64,000 bases of DNA, taken from NCBI RefSeq assembly GCF_014200675.1, contig NZ_JACHCI010000009.1, positions 1 through 64,000 of the forward strand, given 5' to 3'. This DNA comes from Janthinobacterium saanense. Its GTDB lineage: Bacteria; Pseudomonadota; Gammaproteobacteria; Burkholderiales; Burkholderiaceae_D. The notes beneath the pieces are model-generated. The model worked only from the letters and a program-made list of their open reading frames with translations, was not told the DNA's origin and did not search any database. Shown here piece after piece: positions 18,901-29,324 of the stretch (the stretch's first letter is position 1; each line of letters begins with the position of its first letter). The translations under genes and the position numbers were made by a program.

Positions 18901-19794
18901 ATGCGTTTTGATCTGGTCGATTTGCAGTTGTTCGTGCACGTGGTGGAATCGGGCAGCCTGACGGCGGGCGCGGCGCGCAGCCATCTGGCGCTGGCCTCGG
19001 CCAGTGCGCGCGTACGCGGCATGGAAGAAGCGCTGGGCATGCCCTTGCTGCTGCGCGGCCGGCGCGGCGTGGAAGCCACGCCCGTGGGGCAAACCTTGCT
19101 GCACCATGCACGCCTGGTCTTGCTGCAGATGGAAAAAATGCGCGGTGAACTCGGTGAATTTGCGCGCGGCTTGAAAGGGCAGTTGCGGCTGCTGTGCAAT
19201 ACGGCGGCGCTCAGCGAATTCTTGCCCGAGGCGCTGGGCAGTTTTCTGGATCGCCATCCCAACCTGACGGTCGACCTGGAAGAGCGTCTCAGCTACGATA
19301 TCGTCAAGGCTGTGTCGGAAGGGCTGGCTGACATGGGCATCGTCTCCGATTCGGTCGACATGCGCGGCCTGCAAACCTTTTTGTTCCGGCCCGACCGCCT
19401 GGTGGTGATCGCTGCCGACGACGGCGTGCATCACCGCGCCATCGGCCAGGATGGCGCCGTCGATTTTGCCACGCTGCTCGAGCACGATTTCATCGGTCTG
19501 GCCGATGACAGCGCGATGCAGCAGTATTTGATCTCGCACGCGGCGCGCGCTGGCCGCCCCCTGAAAGTACGGGTGCGCCTGCGCAGCTTCGATGCGGTCT
19601 GCCGCATGGTGGCCAGTGGCGTGGGCATCAGCGTGGTGCCGCTGGCGGCGGCGCGCCGCTGTCAGCAATCGATGGCGCTGCGCTGCATGGAATTATCCGA
19701 TCCCTGGTCGGTACGCAATCTGACCATTTGCGTGCGCCAGTTCAGTGAATTACCCCTGTATGCGCGCCAGTTGATCGAGCATCTGAAGGCGTGA
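18901..19794 (+). CDS. LysR-type transcriptional regulator
   Basis: A 297-residue LysR-family regulator: N-terminal winged HTH (DLQLFVHVVESGSLTAGAAR, residues about 7-26, then the recognition part to about residue 60) and a C-terminal periplasmic-binding-protein-like effector domain with the GVGISVVPLAAARR strand near residue 240. GGAGG lies seven bases before the ATG. It is divergent from the TauE-like exporter, so that gene is its likely target, and is followed by a lipase-like hydrolase whose start touches its stop. The effector is unknown. Confidence 0.9.
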   Translation: MRFDLVDLQLFVHVVESGSLTAGAARSHLALASASARVRGMEEALGMPLLLRGRRGVEATPVGQTLLHHARLVLLQMEKMRGELGEFARGLKGQLRLLCNTAALSEFLPEALGSFLDRHPNLTVDLEERLSYDIVKAVSEGLADMGIVSDSVDMRGLQTFLFRPDRLVVIAADDGVHHRAIGQDGAVDFATLLEHDFIGLADDSAMQQYLISHAARAGRPLKVRVRLRSFDAVCRMVASGVGISVVPLAAARRCQQSMALRCMELSDPWSVRNLTICVRQFSELPLYARQLIEHLKA

Positions 19795-19814
19795 CGGGGA
19801 AAACAGGAGTCATG

Positions 19815-20690
19815 ATGCGTTTTTCTGAAGACAGGATGGATAGCCTGCTGTGCAGCGACCAGGCCGCGCGGCCGATTCATATCTGGCAGCCAGCATCGCC
19901 TGTGCAGCCGCGCGCCGTGATCCTGGCGCTGCACGGCGGCATGGCGCATGCGGGGGACTACGTCACGCCGGCCCTGTATTTTCGCCAGCATGGTTACGCC
20001 ACCGTCAGCTTCGACATGGTGGACCACAATGGCCAGCGCCGCGTCGATATCCCGTCGTTCGATGCTTTTCTCGACGACGCCGAACTGTTCCTGGCCTGGG
20101 TCAAGCAGACGTATCCGGGCTTGCCCCTCTTCGTCATGGGCCACTCGATGGGCGGCCTGATCGCCACGCACCTGGGCTTGCAGCGCTTTGCGGGCGACCC
20201 GGCGATTCGCGGTTTTATCATCTCGTCACCCTACTATGTGAATGCGATTCCCGTGCCGAAAGTGCTGCAGATGCTCTCAAGCTGGCTGGCCCGCCGTTTC
20301 CCCACCATGAAAGTGCCGCTGGGAAACTTGACCATGCTGCTCACGCACGACCAGGCCATCACCGGGCGCCACTTCCAGGATGAGCGTGACGGCATCCGCG
20401 CCAGCGAAGTGACCGTGCGCTTCGCCCATGCCTTGACGACGGCGCAAAAAGCCATGGCCGGCGGTTTGTCGGCCTGGTCCTTTCCCCTGTTTGCGGTCGT
20501 CGCCGGCGATGATAAATTGGCCAGCAGCCGCGCCACCGAAGCCTTGCTGCGCAGCGTGCCGGACGGCTTGCTCGACTATCATTTGTACCCGGCCAATTTT
20601 CACGAGAATTTCAATGAGTTAAACCGCGAGGCCATCTTTGCCAGCATCCTGGCCTGGATGGGGAAATGGCAAAAACCAGCCGCAATTTGA
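19815..20690 (+). CDS. alpha/beta hydrolase, lysophospholipase/monoacylglycerol-lipase type
   Basis: A 291-residue serine hydrolase. The nucleophile elbow is MGHSMGGL with Ser111, the acid lies in VVAGDDKLAS and the His in ANFHENFNE near the C-terminus; ALHGGMAHAGDY early in the protein forms the oxyanion region. This pattern fits the Hydrolase_4 (lysophospholipase/monoglyceride lipase) group. AGGAG is five bases from the ATG at 19815; a second ATG three bases earlier and a GTG at 19791 overlapping the LysR stop are alternatives. It probably shares the regulator's transcript. Natural substrate unknown. Confidence 0.87.
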   Translation: MRFSEDRMDSLLCSDQAARPIHIWQPASPVQPRAVILALHGGMAHAGDYVTPALYFRQHGYATVSFDMVDHNGQRRVDIPSFDAFLDDAELFLAWVKQTYPGLPLFVMGHSMGGLIATHLGLQRFAGDPAIRGFIISSPYYVNAIPVPKVLQMLSSWLARRFPTMKVPLGNLTMLLTHDQAITGRHFQDERDGIRASEVTVRFAHALTTAQKAMAGGLSAWSFPLFAVVAGDDKLASSRATEALLRSVPDGLLDYHLYPANFHENFNELNREAIFASILAWMGKWQKPAAI

Positions 20691-20710
20691 GTGGCCGGTG
20701 TCGTTACTAT

Positions 20711-20719
20711 TGTTATAAT
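20711..20719 (+). promoter_or_regulatory. extended -10 promoter for the UPF0057 gene
   Basis: TGTTATAAT is a perfect extended -10 element (TGn plus TATAAT). No good -35 hexamer is seen at 17 bp, as expected for extended -10 promoters. It lies 73 bp before the ATG of the UPF0057 gene. Confidence 0.6.
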
Positions 20720-20757
20720 GGTTGCTAGGGATTTGCCGTCGGCACCAGCCGAACCGG

Positions 20758-20775
20758 CCCCCGCGGTACCGGGGG
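20758..20775 (+). promoter_or_regulatory. GC-rich hairpin in the UPF0057 5' leader
   Basis: CCCCCG (20758-20763), loop CGGTAC, CGGGGG (20770-20775) form a perfect six-pair stem ending five bases before the AAAGGA ribosome site. It could reduce or modulate ribosome access, for example with temperature; there is no T-tract, so it is not a terminator. Confidence 0.5.
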
Positions 20776-20791
20776 ATATAAAAGGATAACT

Positions 20792-20983
20792 ATGCGTTTG
20801 CTGATCGCCCTGATACTTCCGTGGCTGACTTTTTTCACGATTGGCCGCCCCATCGCCGGCATCATTTGCCTGATACTGCAAATTACCTTGATCGGCTGGC
20901 TGCCTGCCACGATCTGGGCTGTGTATTCGCTGAGCCAGTACAAGACCGACCAGAAGATCGCTGACGCGCTGCGTCGCCATTAA
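20792..20983 (+). CDS. YqaE/Pmp3 (UPF0057) small membrane protein
   Basis: A 63-residue protein with two membrane segments (about residues 2-19 and 21-45) and a charged C-terminal tail. The pattern LPWLTFFTIGRPIAGIICLILQITLIGWLPA... resembles the UPF0057/Pmp3/YqaE family of stress-linked small membrane proteins. In the usual signature the loop carries PPLGV; this member has TIGRP there, so it is a divergent form. AAAGGA precedes the ATG by five bases and an extended -10 promoter lies upstream. Role inferred only from family. Confidence 0.75.
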   Translation: MRLLIALILPWLTFFTIGRPIAGIICLILQITLIGWLPATIWAVYSLSQYKTDQKIADALRRH

Positions 20984-21091
20984 GCGGCTTGCTAGCCTGA
21001 CCGTAAGACCGGCCTAAGCTTCGCTGCGTATGTTGATACTAACTTTTGATTCAAACCTTTGATCCAAACCGCATGATGTGAGGAGAGTGAG

Positions 21092-21550
21092 ATGAAAAGC
21101 AATCTACGCAACAAGGGGCCTGGAGTGGCTGCGCTGTTTCTGGTCGCCAGTCTGGCGGCCGGCATCGTCCACGCGCAGGCCGACAGCGCGCTGCCGGCCA
21201 TACACAAGAGCGGTACGGTCGAGTACCTGAGCGGCGGCATCGGCCTCGATGAGTCGACGGCCATCAAGAACGCCAGCCGGCATTGGCCATTGAGCCTGGT
21301 GTTTTCCGTGCAGGCGGCGGGCCGTGCGCAATTCGCTTCCGACGTGAAGCTTGAAGTGCGCGATGCCAAGGGCACGGTGGTGCTGCAGACAACCGCCAGC
21401 GGACCGTATCTGCTGGCGCGGCTGGCGCCGGGCAGCTACAGCCTGCACGCCAGCCTGGCCGGCAAGACGCTGGAACGTAAAGTTGAAATCAAGGCGGGCA
21501 GTTCGGCGCGCGTGGAGCTGGTATGGCCGGCAGGGACGAACCAGGGTTAG
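21092..21550 (+). CDS. secreted protein with carboxypeptidase-regulatory-like domain
   Basis: A 152-residue protein with a signal peptide (cleavage near VHAQA, about residue 30). The mature part, residues about 65-145, reads as a small beta-sandwich of the carboxypeptidase regulatory-like type: EVRDAKGTVV, GPYLLARLAPGSYSL and a final strand ending ELVWP. Such domains are usually binding modules. A GAGGAG-rich ribosome site precedes the ATG. The next gene starts inside its last 28 nt. No enzymatic motif; function unknown. Confidence 0.75.
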   Translation: MKSNLRNKGPGVAALFLVASLAAGIVHAQADSALPAIHKSGTVEYLSGGIGLDESTAIKNASRHWPLSLVFSVQAAGRAQFASDVKLEVRDAKGTVVLQTTASGPYLLARLAPGSYSLHASLAGKTLERKVEIKAGSSARVELVWPAGTNQG

Positions 21551-21873
21551 CCTTGACGCCTGCTGACGAGGCCAAGGCGCGTGAACGGGGCTTGTCGGCG
21601 CATATCCTGCCAACCTCGGCGACGATGATAGGCGTATGCATGACGGTGCTGTCGATCGGCCACCTGGGGCCGCGCGGCGAGCTGCGCGTGCTGGTCGACA
21701 AGCTGCTGGCCATCGACGCCTTGCTGTTTCTGGTCAGCGCCGTGCTGTCCTTCATGTCGCTGCGCCCCGGCCATGCGCGCCAGCGCTACGAATGGTGGGG
21801 CGAGCTGGTTTTCATCTGCTCGCTCGCCATGCTGGCGCTGGGCGCGGTGGTACTGGCTTTTCTGGTCAGTTAG
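21523..21873 (+). CDS. small integral membrane protein, unknown function
   Basis: A 116-residue protein with a cytoplasmic acidic N-terminus (about 30 residues) and three hydrophobic segments (about residues 33-48, 60-82 and 93-115). The charged tract PGHARQRYEWWGE separates the last two. It overlaps the preceding secreted protein gene by 28 nt, so the two are translationally coupled, and ends 8 nt inside the convergent oxidoreductase gene. I do not recognise the family. Confidence 0.7.
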   Translation: MAGRDEPGLALTPADEAKARERGLSAHILPTSATMIGVCMTVLSIGHLGPRGELRVLVDKLLAIDALLFLVSAVLSFMSLRPGHARQRYEWWGELVFICSLAMLALGAVVLAFLVS

Positions 21874-22912
21874 TTTTCTGCACGCTGAGCACGCGGCCTT
21901 CCTGTGCACTTTGCAAGGCCAGCTCGATCAGGCGTATCGTCGCAAGCGCGTCTTCGGGCGCCACCGGAGGCGGTGCGCCATGGCTGATGGCGTCGGCCAT
22001 GCCCTGGTAAAAATCCTGGTAGCGGCCAGCCTGCATTTGCAGATGGTCGAACTGGCCATCGGGCTGTGTGCCCAGGTGCAGCGCGCCACGCACGGGGTCC
22101 AGTCCCCAGCCGGGCTGGCCCGGCTTGCCGCCCGCCTTTAATGCGTCTTCCTGCGGATCGAGACCGAACTTCACAAAGCTGCCCTGGTCGCCATGCACGG
22201 CAAAGCGCGCCGTGGGCGCTTTCACCAGGCAGCCCGCCTGCAGCACCACGCGCAGCCGGTCGTAGTACAACACGATGTGCATATAGTCGACGGCTTGCGC
22301 GTTATCACGCTGCAGGGCGATGTCCGCATAGATTTTTTCCGGCATGCCGAACAGCTGCATGGCCTGGTCCAGCATGTGCGGCCCCAGGTCGTACAGCAAG
22401 CCGCCGCCCGGTGCTGCTGACTCGCGCCAGCGCTGGCGGATCTCCGGGCGGAAACGGTCGAAATGCGATTCAAAGCTGGCGATGCGGCCCAGCGTGCCCT
22501 GCGCCAGCAGCGCTTTCAAGGTGAGGAAATCGCCATCCCAGCGGCGGTTGTGGTACACGCTGAGCACCAGCTTGCGTTCTTGCGCCAGGTCGATCAGGGT
22601 CTGTGCCTGGGCGCTGCTGATCGTGAAGGGCTTGTCCACCACCACGTGCTTGCCTGCCTGCAGGGCCGCCTGCGCCAGGCTGAAATGCGCTTCGTTGGGT
22701 GCGGCGATGACCACTAGTTCAATCGCAGGGTCGGCAAACAGCTGCGCCGCCTCGGCGTACACGGTCGCTTGCGGCCAGTCCTTGTGCACCAGTTCGGGTT
22801 TGCTTGACGCGACCGCTGTCAGTTCGAGGGTGGCGATGGTGGACAGGACGGGGGCATGGAAGGTGGCGCCGGCGAAGCCGTAGCCAACCAGGCCGGTTTT
22901 GATTTTTTTCAT
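21866..22912 (-). CDS. Gfo/Idh/MocA family oxidoreductase
   Basis: A 348-residue NAD(P)-dependent dehydrogenase. The N-terminal Rossmann fold has GLVGYGFAGATFHAP (GxGxxG), followed by the family's KP motif in VVVDKPFTISS near residue 95-105; the C-terminal half is the alpha/beta substrate domain with GGGLLYDLGPHMLDQ. It is closest in pattern to the YdgJ/YhhX branch, acting on sugars or inositol-like polyols. Substrate unknown. It is convergent with the membrane-protein gene, stops overlapping by 8 nt. Confidence 0.9.
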   Translation of the reverse strand: MKKIKTGLVGYGFAGATFHAPVLSTIATLELTAVASSKPELVHKDWPQATVYAEAAQLFADPAIELVVIAAPNEAHFSLAQAALQAGKHVVVDKPFTISSAQAQTLIDLAQERKLVLSVYHNRRWDGDFLTLKALLAQGTLGRIASFESHFDRFRPEIRQRWRESAAPGGGLLYDLGPHMLDQAMQLFGMPEKIYADIALQRDNAQAVDYMHIVLYYDRLRVVLQAGCLVKAPTARFAVHGDQGSFVKFGLDPQEDALKAGGKPGQPGWGLDPVRGALHLGTQPDGQFDHLQMQAGRYQDFYQGMADAISHGAPPPVAPEDALATIRLIELALQSAQEGRVLSVQKTN

Positions 22913-22995
22913 GGCATGTTCAGGGCGTGGAAGAATCCATGATCATACCTGCAAGCGGGCGGCGGCATCGTTGCTGCGATGCGCCGCCCCTGGCA

Positions 22996-23370
22996 TTAAC
23001 CCAGCGACCAGACGTATTGCATCCTGAAGCTGGAATTGACAGGCTTGCCGTCAGCCAGCCCCGGCAAGAAGCGGCATTTGGCGATGCCATCGCGTGCCGC
23101 TTCATCGAGAGCCGGGTAGCCGCTGCTCTTGATGACATGCGCTGCGGTTAATTTGCCACTCGCATCGATGTCGAGCGACAAGGTGACGACACCTGTTTGC
23201 TTGGCCGCCACCGATGCGCTGGGATAGACCGGTCTGACGCAGCTGTTGGGCGCGATGTTCGCCGCTTGCAGCGCAAGTGGTGCATTGTCGGCACTGGCCT
23301 GGCCGTACATGCCGAGGCAGACGCCGGCCAGGGCCAGCAGGGGGACTAAGCGTTTTAAAAAACCTGGCAT
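22996..23370 (-). CDS. periplasmic TonB C-terminal-domain protein
   Basis: A 124-residue protein made of a signal sequence (cleavage near GQASA, about residue 27) and one TonB C-terminal domain: RPVYPSASVAAKQTGVVTLSLDIDASG then SSGYPALDEAA and FLPGLADGKPV. It lacks the Pro-rich spacer of classical TonB, so it cannot span the periplasm from an inner-membrane anchor. Two cysteines (in NSCVRP and AKCRF) could form a disulfide. GGAG precedes the ATG. It lies just after the gatCAB terminator. Role unknown. Confidence 0.82.
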   Translation of the reverse strand: MPGFLKRLVPLLALAGVCLGMYGQASADNAPLALQAANIAPNSCVRPVYPSASVAAKQTGVVTLSLDIDASGKLTAAHVIKSSGYPALDEAARDGIAKCRFLPGLADGKPVNSSFRMQYVWSLG

Positions 23371-23383
23371 TCGATTTTCTCCA

Positions 23384-23409
23384 TTAAAAAAGGACGCCGC
23401 AGCGTCCTT
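23384..23409 (-). terminator. Rho-independent terminator of gatCAB
   Basis: On the minus strand AAGGACGC, a four-base loop and GCGTCCTT (plus coordinates 23390-23409) form a perfect stem followed by T residues (23384-23389). It ends 19 nt after the gatB stop and sits immediately before the ribosome site of the TonB-C gene. Confidence 0.85.
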
Positions 23410-23428
23410 CTGATGTATCCGGCGCTGT

Positions 23429-24889
23429 TTAGGCCGCCAGCTTGGCTTTCAGCAGTTCCGTCAGCTGGGCCGGGTTGGCCTTGCCTTTCGAGGCCTTCAT
23501 GGCCTGGCCGATCAGCGCGTTGATGGCTGCTTCCTTGCCGGCGCGGTACTGTTCGACCGACTTGGCGTTCGCTGCCAGTACTTCGTCGACGATGGCTTCC
23601 AAAGCACCCGTGTCCGAAATCTGTGTCAAGCCCTTGGCCTCGATGATGGTGTCGACCAGGTTTTCATCGGACGACTTGGCTTCCCACATGCCGGCGAAGA
23701 CTTCTTTCGCGGCCTTGTTGGAAATCGTGCCGTCGGCAATGCGCTTCAACAGCGCGGCCAGCTGGGAGGCGGAGACGGGTGCCTCATCGAGCTCCACGCC
23801 TTCGCGGTTCAGGGTCGATGCGACGTCGCCCATCAGCCAGTTGGCGGCGGCCTTGGCGTTTTCCTTGCCGGCTTTTTCCACCACGGCGATGAAGTAGGTC
23901 GCCATCGCTTTCGATTGCGTCAGCACCAGCGAGTCGTATTCCGGCAACGCGTATTCGCTGACGAAACGCGCGCGCATGGCCGCCGGCAGTTCCGGCATCG
24001 AGGCCTTGACCGTGTTGATCCATTCTTGCGAAATCGTCAGTGGCGGCAGGTCAGGATCAGGGAAGTAGCGGTAATCCTGGGCGTCTTCCTTGCTGCGCAT
24101 TTCGCGCGTTTCCTTGCGGTCCGGGTCGTACAGGCGCGTCGCTTGCACAACCTTGCCGCCGTCTTCGATCAGCTCGATCTGGCGGCGCACTTCGACGTGC
24201 ACGGCTTCTTCAATAAAGCGGAAGGAGTTCAGGTTCTTGATCTCGCAGCGGGTGCCGAATTCCTTCTGGCCGACCGGGCGCACGGACACGTTGACGTCGC
24301 AGCGGAACGAGCCTTCCTGCATATTGCCGTCGCAAACGCCCAGCCACATCACCAGCGAATGCAGCGCCTTGGCGTAGGCTACGGCTTCGGCGGCGCTGCG
24401 GATTTCCGGTTCCGAGACGATTTCCAGCAGCGGCGTGCCGGCGCGGTTCAAGTCGATGCCGCTCATGCCCGCATAGTCTTCATGCAGCGATTTGCCGGCG
24501 TCTTCTTCCAGGTGGGCGCGCGTCAGGTTGACGGTCTTGGTGACGAATTCACCGTCCTTTTCGTAGCCGAAGGTCAGCGAGCCGCCGATGACCACAGGGT
24601 CGGCGAACTGGCTGATCTGGTAGCCTTTCGGCAGGTCAGGGTAAAAATAGTTCTTGCGCGCGAAGACCGATTGCGGCGCGACGGTGGCGTCCACGGCCAG
24701 GCCGAAGCGGATCGCGCGGTCGACGGCTTGCTTGTTCATCACCGGCAGCACGCCTGGCAGGGCCAGGTCGACCGGGCTGGCCTGGGTGTTGGCGTCGGCG
24801 CCGAACTTGATCGGCGAACCGCTGAAAATTTTGGAGTCGGTCGTGAGCTGCACGTGGTTCTCAAGACCGATGACGACTTCCCATTGCAT
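23429..24889 (-). CDS. gatB: Asp-tRNA(Asn)/Glu-tRNA(Gln) amidotransferase subunit B
   Basis: A 486-residue GatB. It starts [15 protein letters not shown], and contains the family segment [15 protein letters not shown], the kinase-like metal region with DVNVSVRP and [10 protein letters not shown], and the C-terminal YqeY-like tRNA-binding domain ending LLKAKLAA. It phosphorylates misacylated Glu-tRNA(Gln) or Asp-tRNA(Asn) before amide transfer by GatA. Its presence indicates indirect amidation, needed here for at least Asn- or Gln-tRNA. It follows gatA by 23 nt; the longer in-frame upstream extension overlaps gatA and is rejected. Confidence 0.96.
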   Translation of the reverse strand: MQWEVVIGLENHVQLTTDSKIFSGSPIKFGADANTQASPVDLALPGVLPVMNKQAVDRAIRFGLAVDATVAPQSVFARKNYFYPDLPKGYQISQFADPVVIGGSLTFGYEKDGEFVTKTVNLTRAHLEEDAGKSLHEDYAGMSGIDLNRAGTPLLEIVSEPEIRSAAEAVAYAKALHSLVMWLGVCDGNMQEGSFRCDVNVSVRPVGQKEFGTRCEIKNLNSFRFIEEAVHVEVRRQIELIEDGGKVVQATRLYDPDRKETREMRSKEDAQDYRYFPDPDLPPLTISQEWINTVKASMPELPAAMRARFVSEYALPEYDSLVLTQSKAMATYFIAVVEKAGKENAKAAANWLMGDVASTLNREGVELDEAPVSASQLAALLKRIADGTISNKAAKEVFAGMWEAKSSDENLVDTIIEAKGLTQISDTGALEAIVDEVLAANAKSVEQYRAGKEAAINALIGQAMKASKGKANPAQLTELLKAKLAA

Positions 24890-24912
24890 AGTGTTCTCGC
24901 TTATTTTTTTAG

Positions 24913-26394
24913 TTAAACGCCTGGGGCGCGCGTGTGCCAGTCGGTCACCAACTGGTACTGGTGGGCCACGTTCAGCAATTTGGATTCGGCAAAATAATTG
25001 CCGATGATTTGCAAACCGACCGGGCGCTTGCCGTTTTTCTCGCCGTCGCCAAAACCGCAAGGGATGGACATGCCAGGCAAGCCGGCCAGGCTGGTCGACA
25101 GGGTGTAGATGTCGGCCAGGTAGTTGGCGACCGGGTCGTCCGTCTTGTCGCCCAGGTCCCAGGCCACGGTTGGTGCGACCGGTCCCATGATGACGTCGCA
25201 GACGGCGTTCGGGCCAGTCAATACGGCTTCGAAGTCCTGCGCGATCAGGCGGCGGATTTTTTGCGCCTTCAGATAATAAGCGTCGTAATAGCCGTGGCAC
25301 AGCACATAGGTGCCGATCAGGATGCGGCGTTTTACTTCGGCGCCAAAACCTTCGGCGCGCGTCTTCTTGTACATGTCCTGCAAGTCCTTGTACTCGCTGG
25401 CGCGGTGGCCGTAGCGCACGCCGTCGTAGCGCGACAGGTTGGACGATGCTTCGGCTGGGGCGATCATGTAGTAGGCAGGGATAGACAGGGCCGTGTTGGG
25501 CAGCGAGATGTCGACCAGGGTGGCGCCCAGTTTTTCATATTGCGCCAGCGCGCCGCGCACGGCCGCTTCCACATCCTTGGACAAGCCTTCGCCAAAGTAT
25601 TCACGCGGCACGCCGATGCGCAGGCCCGTGAGGGGTTCATCAAGACTGCGCGAAAAATCTTCCGCTACGCCGCCTTGTTCCGGCGTCAAACTGGTCGAGT
25701 CGCGTTCGTCGAAGCCGGCCATGGCACTCAAGAGCAGGGCACAGTCTTCGGCCGAGCGGGCCATCGGGCCACCCTGGTCCAGCGAGGAGGCAAACGCGAT
25801 CATGCCGAAGCGCGAGACGCGGCCATAGGTCGGCTTGATGCCGGTGATGCCGCAAAAAGCGGCAGGCTGGCGGATCGAACCGCCCGTGTCGGTGCCGGTG
25901 GCCGCTGGCGTCAGGCCGGCAGCGACGGCGGCAGCCGAACCGCCGGACGAGCCGCCAGGCACGGCGGTTTTGTCCCACGGGTTTTGCACCGCGCCGAAAG
26001 CCGAGTTTTCATTGCCGGAACCCATGGCGAATTCATCGCAATTGAGCTTGCCCAGGCTGACCATGCCGGCTGCCAGGAATTTTTCCACCACGGTGGCGTC
26101 AAATGGGCTGACGTAATTGCCCAGCATCTTGGAGCCCGCCGTGGTGCGCCAGCCTTTGGTGACGAACAAGTCTTTATGGGCGATCGGCACGCCCGTCAGC
26201 GCGGTGGCCGTGCCATTGGCGATGCGCGCATCGGCTTCAAGAGCTTGCGCCAGGGTCAGCGCACGGTCGACGTGCAAGAAGGCGTTCGAGCTGTCTGCTT
26301 CGATGCGGTCGAGGAAATGCGTCGCCAGGGCTACGGCGGAAATTTCCTTGTTCTGCAAAAGCGTGGACAGCTGTTTGATGGATTTTGTATGCAT
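24913..26394 (-). CDS. gatA: Asp-tRNA(Asn)/Glu-tRNA(Gln) amidotransferase subunit A
   Basis: A 493-residue amidase-signature enzyme that hydrolyses glutamine and passes ammonia to GatB. The catalytic Lys is in [10 protein letters not shown], the cis-Ser in the [14 protein letters not shown] loop, and the nucleophile Ser in [17 protein letters not shown]. Full family length. It is the middle gene of gatC-gatA-gatB on the minus strand, 63 nt after gatC. Confidence 0.96.
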   Translation of the reverse strand: MHTKSIKQLSTLLQNKEISAVALATHFLDRIEADSSNAFLHVDRALTLAQALEADARIANGTATALTGVPIAHKDLFVTKGWRTTAGSKMLGNYVSPFDATVVEKFLAAGMVSLGKLNCDEFAMGSGNENSAFGAVQNPWDKTAVPGGSSGGSAAAVAAGLTPAATGTDTGGSIRQPAAFCGITGIKPTYGRVSRFGMIAFASSLDQGGPMARSAEDCALLLSAMAGFDERDSTSLTPEQGGVAEDFSRSLDEPLTGLRIGVPREYFGEGLSKDVEAAVRGALAQYEKLGATLVDISLPNTALSIPAYYMIAPAEASSNLSRYDGVRYGHRASEYKDLQDMYKKTRAEGFGAEVKRRILIGTYVLCHGYYDAYYLKAQKIRRLIAQDFEAVLTGPNAVCDVIMGPVAPTVAWDLGDKTDDPVANYLADIYTLSTSLAGLPGMSIPCGFGDGEKNGKRPVGLQIIGNYFAESKLLNVAHQYQLVTDWHTRAPGV

Positions 26395-26457
26395 GGCGTT
26401 TCTATGTAGTCTATCTGGTCTGTTCGGCGAAGGGGGTATCCAGGTGCAGCGTGTCGC

Positions 26458-26760
26458 TTAGTCAAGCACCTTGGGTACCAGATACAGGCCGTCTTGCACT
26501 TTCGGCGCCACGCTCTGATAGTCGTCGCGGCGATTTGGTTCGGTAGCCACGTCTTCGCGCAGGCGCAGGGCGATTTTGTCCATGTGGGCGGCCAGCGGGT
26601 GGCTCAGCGGGGCGACGCCATCCGTATTGACGGCTTGCATTTGTTCTGCCAGGGCAAAAATTTTGTTCAATTGTTCAAGCGACGCGGTCGCCTGCTCGTC
26701 GGCCATGTCAAGTTGTGCCAGATGGGCGATGCGTTTTACGTCGGATAGTGTCAGGGACAT
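26458..26760 (-). CDS. gatC: Asp-tRNA(Asn)/Glu-tRNA(Gln) amidotransferase subunit C
   Basis: A 100-residue GatC, the small subunit that wraps GatA and GatB. Typical parts are [12 protein letters not shown] at the N-terminus, the [27 protein letters not shown] belt region and the C-terminal [15 protein letters not shown]. It is the first gene of the minus-strand gatCAB operon, which is divergent from mreB across 353 bp. Confidence 0.96.
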   Translation of the reverse strand: MSLTLSDVKRIAHLAQLDMADEQATASLEQLNKIFALAEQMQAVNTDGVAPLSHPLAAHMDKIALRLREDVATEPNRRDDYQSVAPKVQDGLYLVPKVLD

Positions 26761-26768
26761 GTCGAATG

Positions 26769-28157
<1,389 letters not shown>

Positions 28158-28167
28158 TCTGACAGAA

Positions 28168-28196
28168 GGGCCGGAGAAGTATTTCCGGCCTTTTTT
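28168..28196 (+). terminator. Rho-independent terminator between mreB and mreC
   Basis: GGCCGGA (28169-28175), loop and TCCGGCC (28184-28190) followed by six T and AAG. The stem lies 12 nt after the mreB stop. It should make mreB the major product and leave mreC onward to read-through or a separate promoter in 28197-28262. Confidence 0.82.
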
Positions 28197-28262
28197 AAGT
28201 TTTGGCGCCGGCGTTTGGCCGGGGTCCGTACGTTGGCGCACTGCGCCTGATTATTGGATGTC

Positions 28263-29324
28263 ATGGAATACAGTCCTCCGCCACTTTTCAAACAAGGCGC
28301 CTCTGCCCGCGTCAAGATGATGGTGTTCGCCGGCATTTCGATCGCCCTGCTGCTGGTCGATTCCCGCATGCACGCCTTGACGGCCGTGCGCCAGGCGGTC
28401 GGCACCGCGCTGTATCCGGTGCAAATGCTGGCCCTGATGCCACGTGATATGGCCGAAGGCGTGGGCAATTATTTCTCTTCGCTGTCCGTGCTGGAAAAAC
28501 AGGTACGCGACCTGAAACAGGAACAGATCACCTCGGCGCAGCTCTTGCAGCAGGCGCAGTTGAATCTGGTCGAAAACAACCATTTGCGTAAATTGATGGA
28601 TGCGCGCGAGCGCGTGCCCGTCAAGACCATGCTCGCGGAAGTCTTGTACGATACGCGCGACGCAGCCACGCGCAAGATCGTGCTCGATCGCGGCACCCAG
28701 AACGGCGTCGAACTGGGACGCCCGGTGATCGACAACCTGGGCGTGGTGGGGCAGGTCACGCGCGTGTTCCCATTTACCTCGGAAGTGACCCTGCTCACCG
28801 ATGAAGAGCAGGCGATACCGGTGCAGCTGCTGCGCAACGGCGTACGCAGCGTGGCCTATGGCCGCGGCAAGTCCGGCACCATGGAGTTGCGCTTCACGGC
28901 GCCCAGCGCCGACATCCAGATCGGCGACATCGTGATTACCTCAGGCCTCGACGGCCTGTACCCGGCCGGCCTGGCCGTGGCGCGCGTGACCCTGGTCGAG
29001 CGCAATGCGCATGGCCCGTTCGGCCGCGTCGTGTGCCAGCCGTTGGCAGGTATCGAGCGCAATACCCAGTTATTGATCCTGATGACCTCGCCGCAGATCG
29101 CGCCGCGTCCTCCGGCGGAAGATATCAAGACGGGCCGCAAGATCGCCGGCAAGATGGCGCCGATCAAGGATGCCGCTACGGCACCGGCAACAGCGCCGGC
29201 AACGACACCAGCGACGGCAGCGCCTGCGCCGCAAGCAACTGCACAGAAGCCGCCTGCACAGAAACCGGCGCCGGCGCCGACGCCCGCGCCTGCGGCCGTT
29301 CCACCGAAAGAAATGACACGATGA
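28263..29324 (+). CDS. mreC: rod shape-determining protein MreC
   Basis: A 353-residue bitopic protein: one membrane segment (about residues 20-36), a periplasmic coiled coil (LEKQVRDLKQEQITS..., about residues 70-110) and the MreC beta domains (VLDRGTQNGVELGRPVID, then DIVITSGLDGLYPAGLAVA). The last 60 residues are an Ala/Pro/Thr-rich tail beyond the usual domain end. It links MreB to PBP2 outside the membrane. ATG at 28263 chosen over a TTG nine bases earlier. Overlaps mreD by 4 nt (ATGA). Confidence 0.94.
   Translation: MEYSPPPLFKQGASARVKMMVFAGISIALLLVDSRMHALTAVRQAVGTALYPVQMLALMPRDMAEGVGNYFSSLSVLEKQVRDLKQEQITSAQLLQQAQLNLVENNHLRKLMDARERVPVKTMLAEVLYDTRDAATRKIVLDRGTQNGVELGRPVIDNLGVVGQVTRVFPFTSEVTLLTDEEQAIPVQLLRNGVRSVAYGRGKSGTMELRFTAPSADIQIGDIVITSGLDGLYPAGLAVARVTLVERNAHGPFGRVVCQPLAGIERNTQLLILMTSPQIAPRPPAEDIKTGRKIAGKMAPIKDAATAPATAPATTPATAAPAPQATAQKPPAQKPAPAPTPAPAAVPPKEMTR

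Noticed and set aside
24890-25300. N-terminal extension of gatB into gatA
   Set aside because: The extra residues overlap gatA in another frame and precede the canonical [10 protein letters not shown] start.
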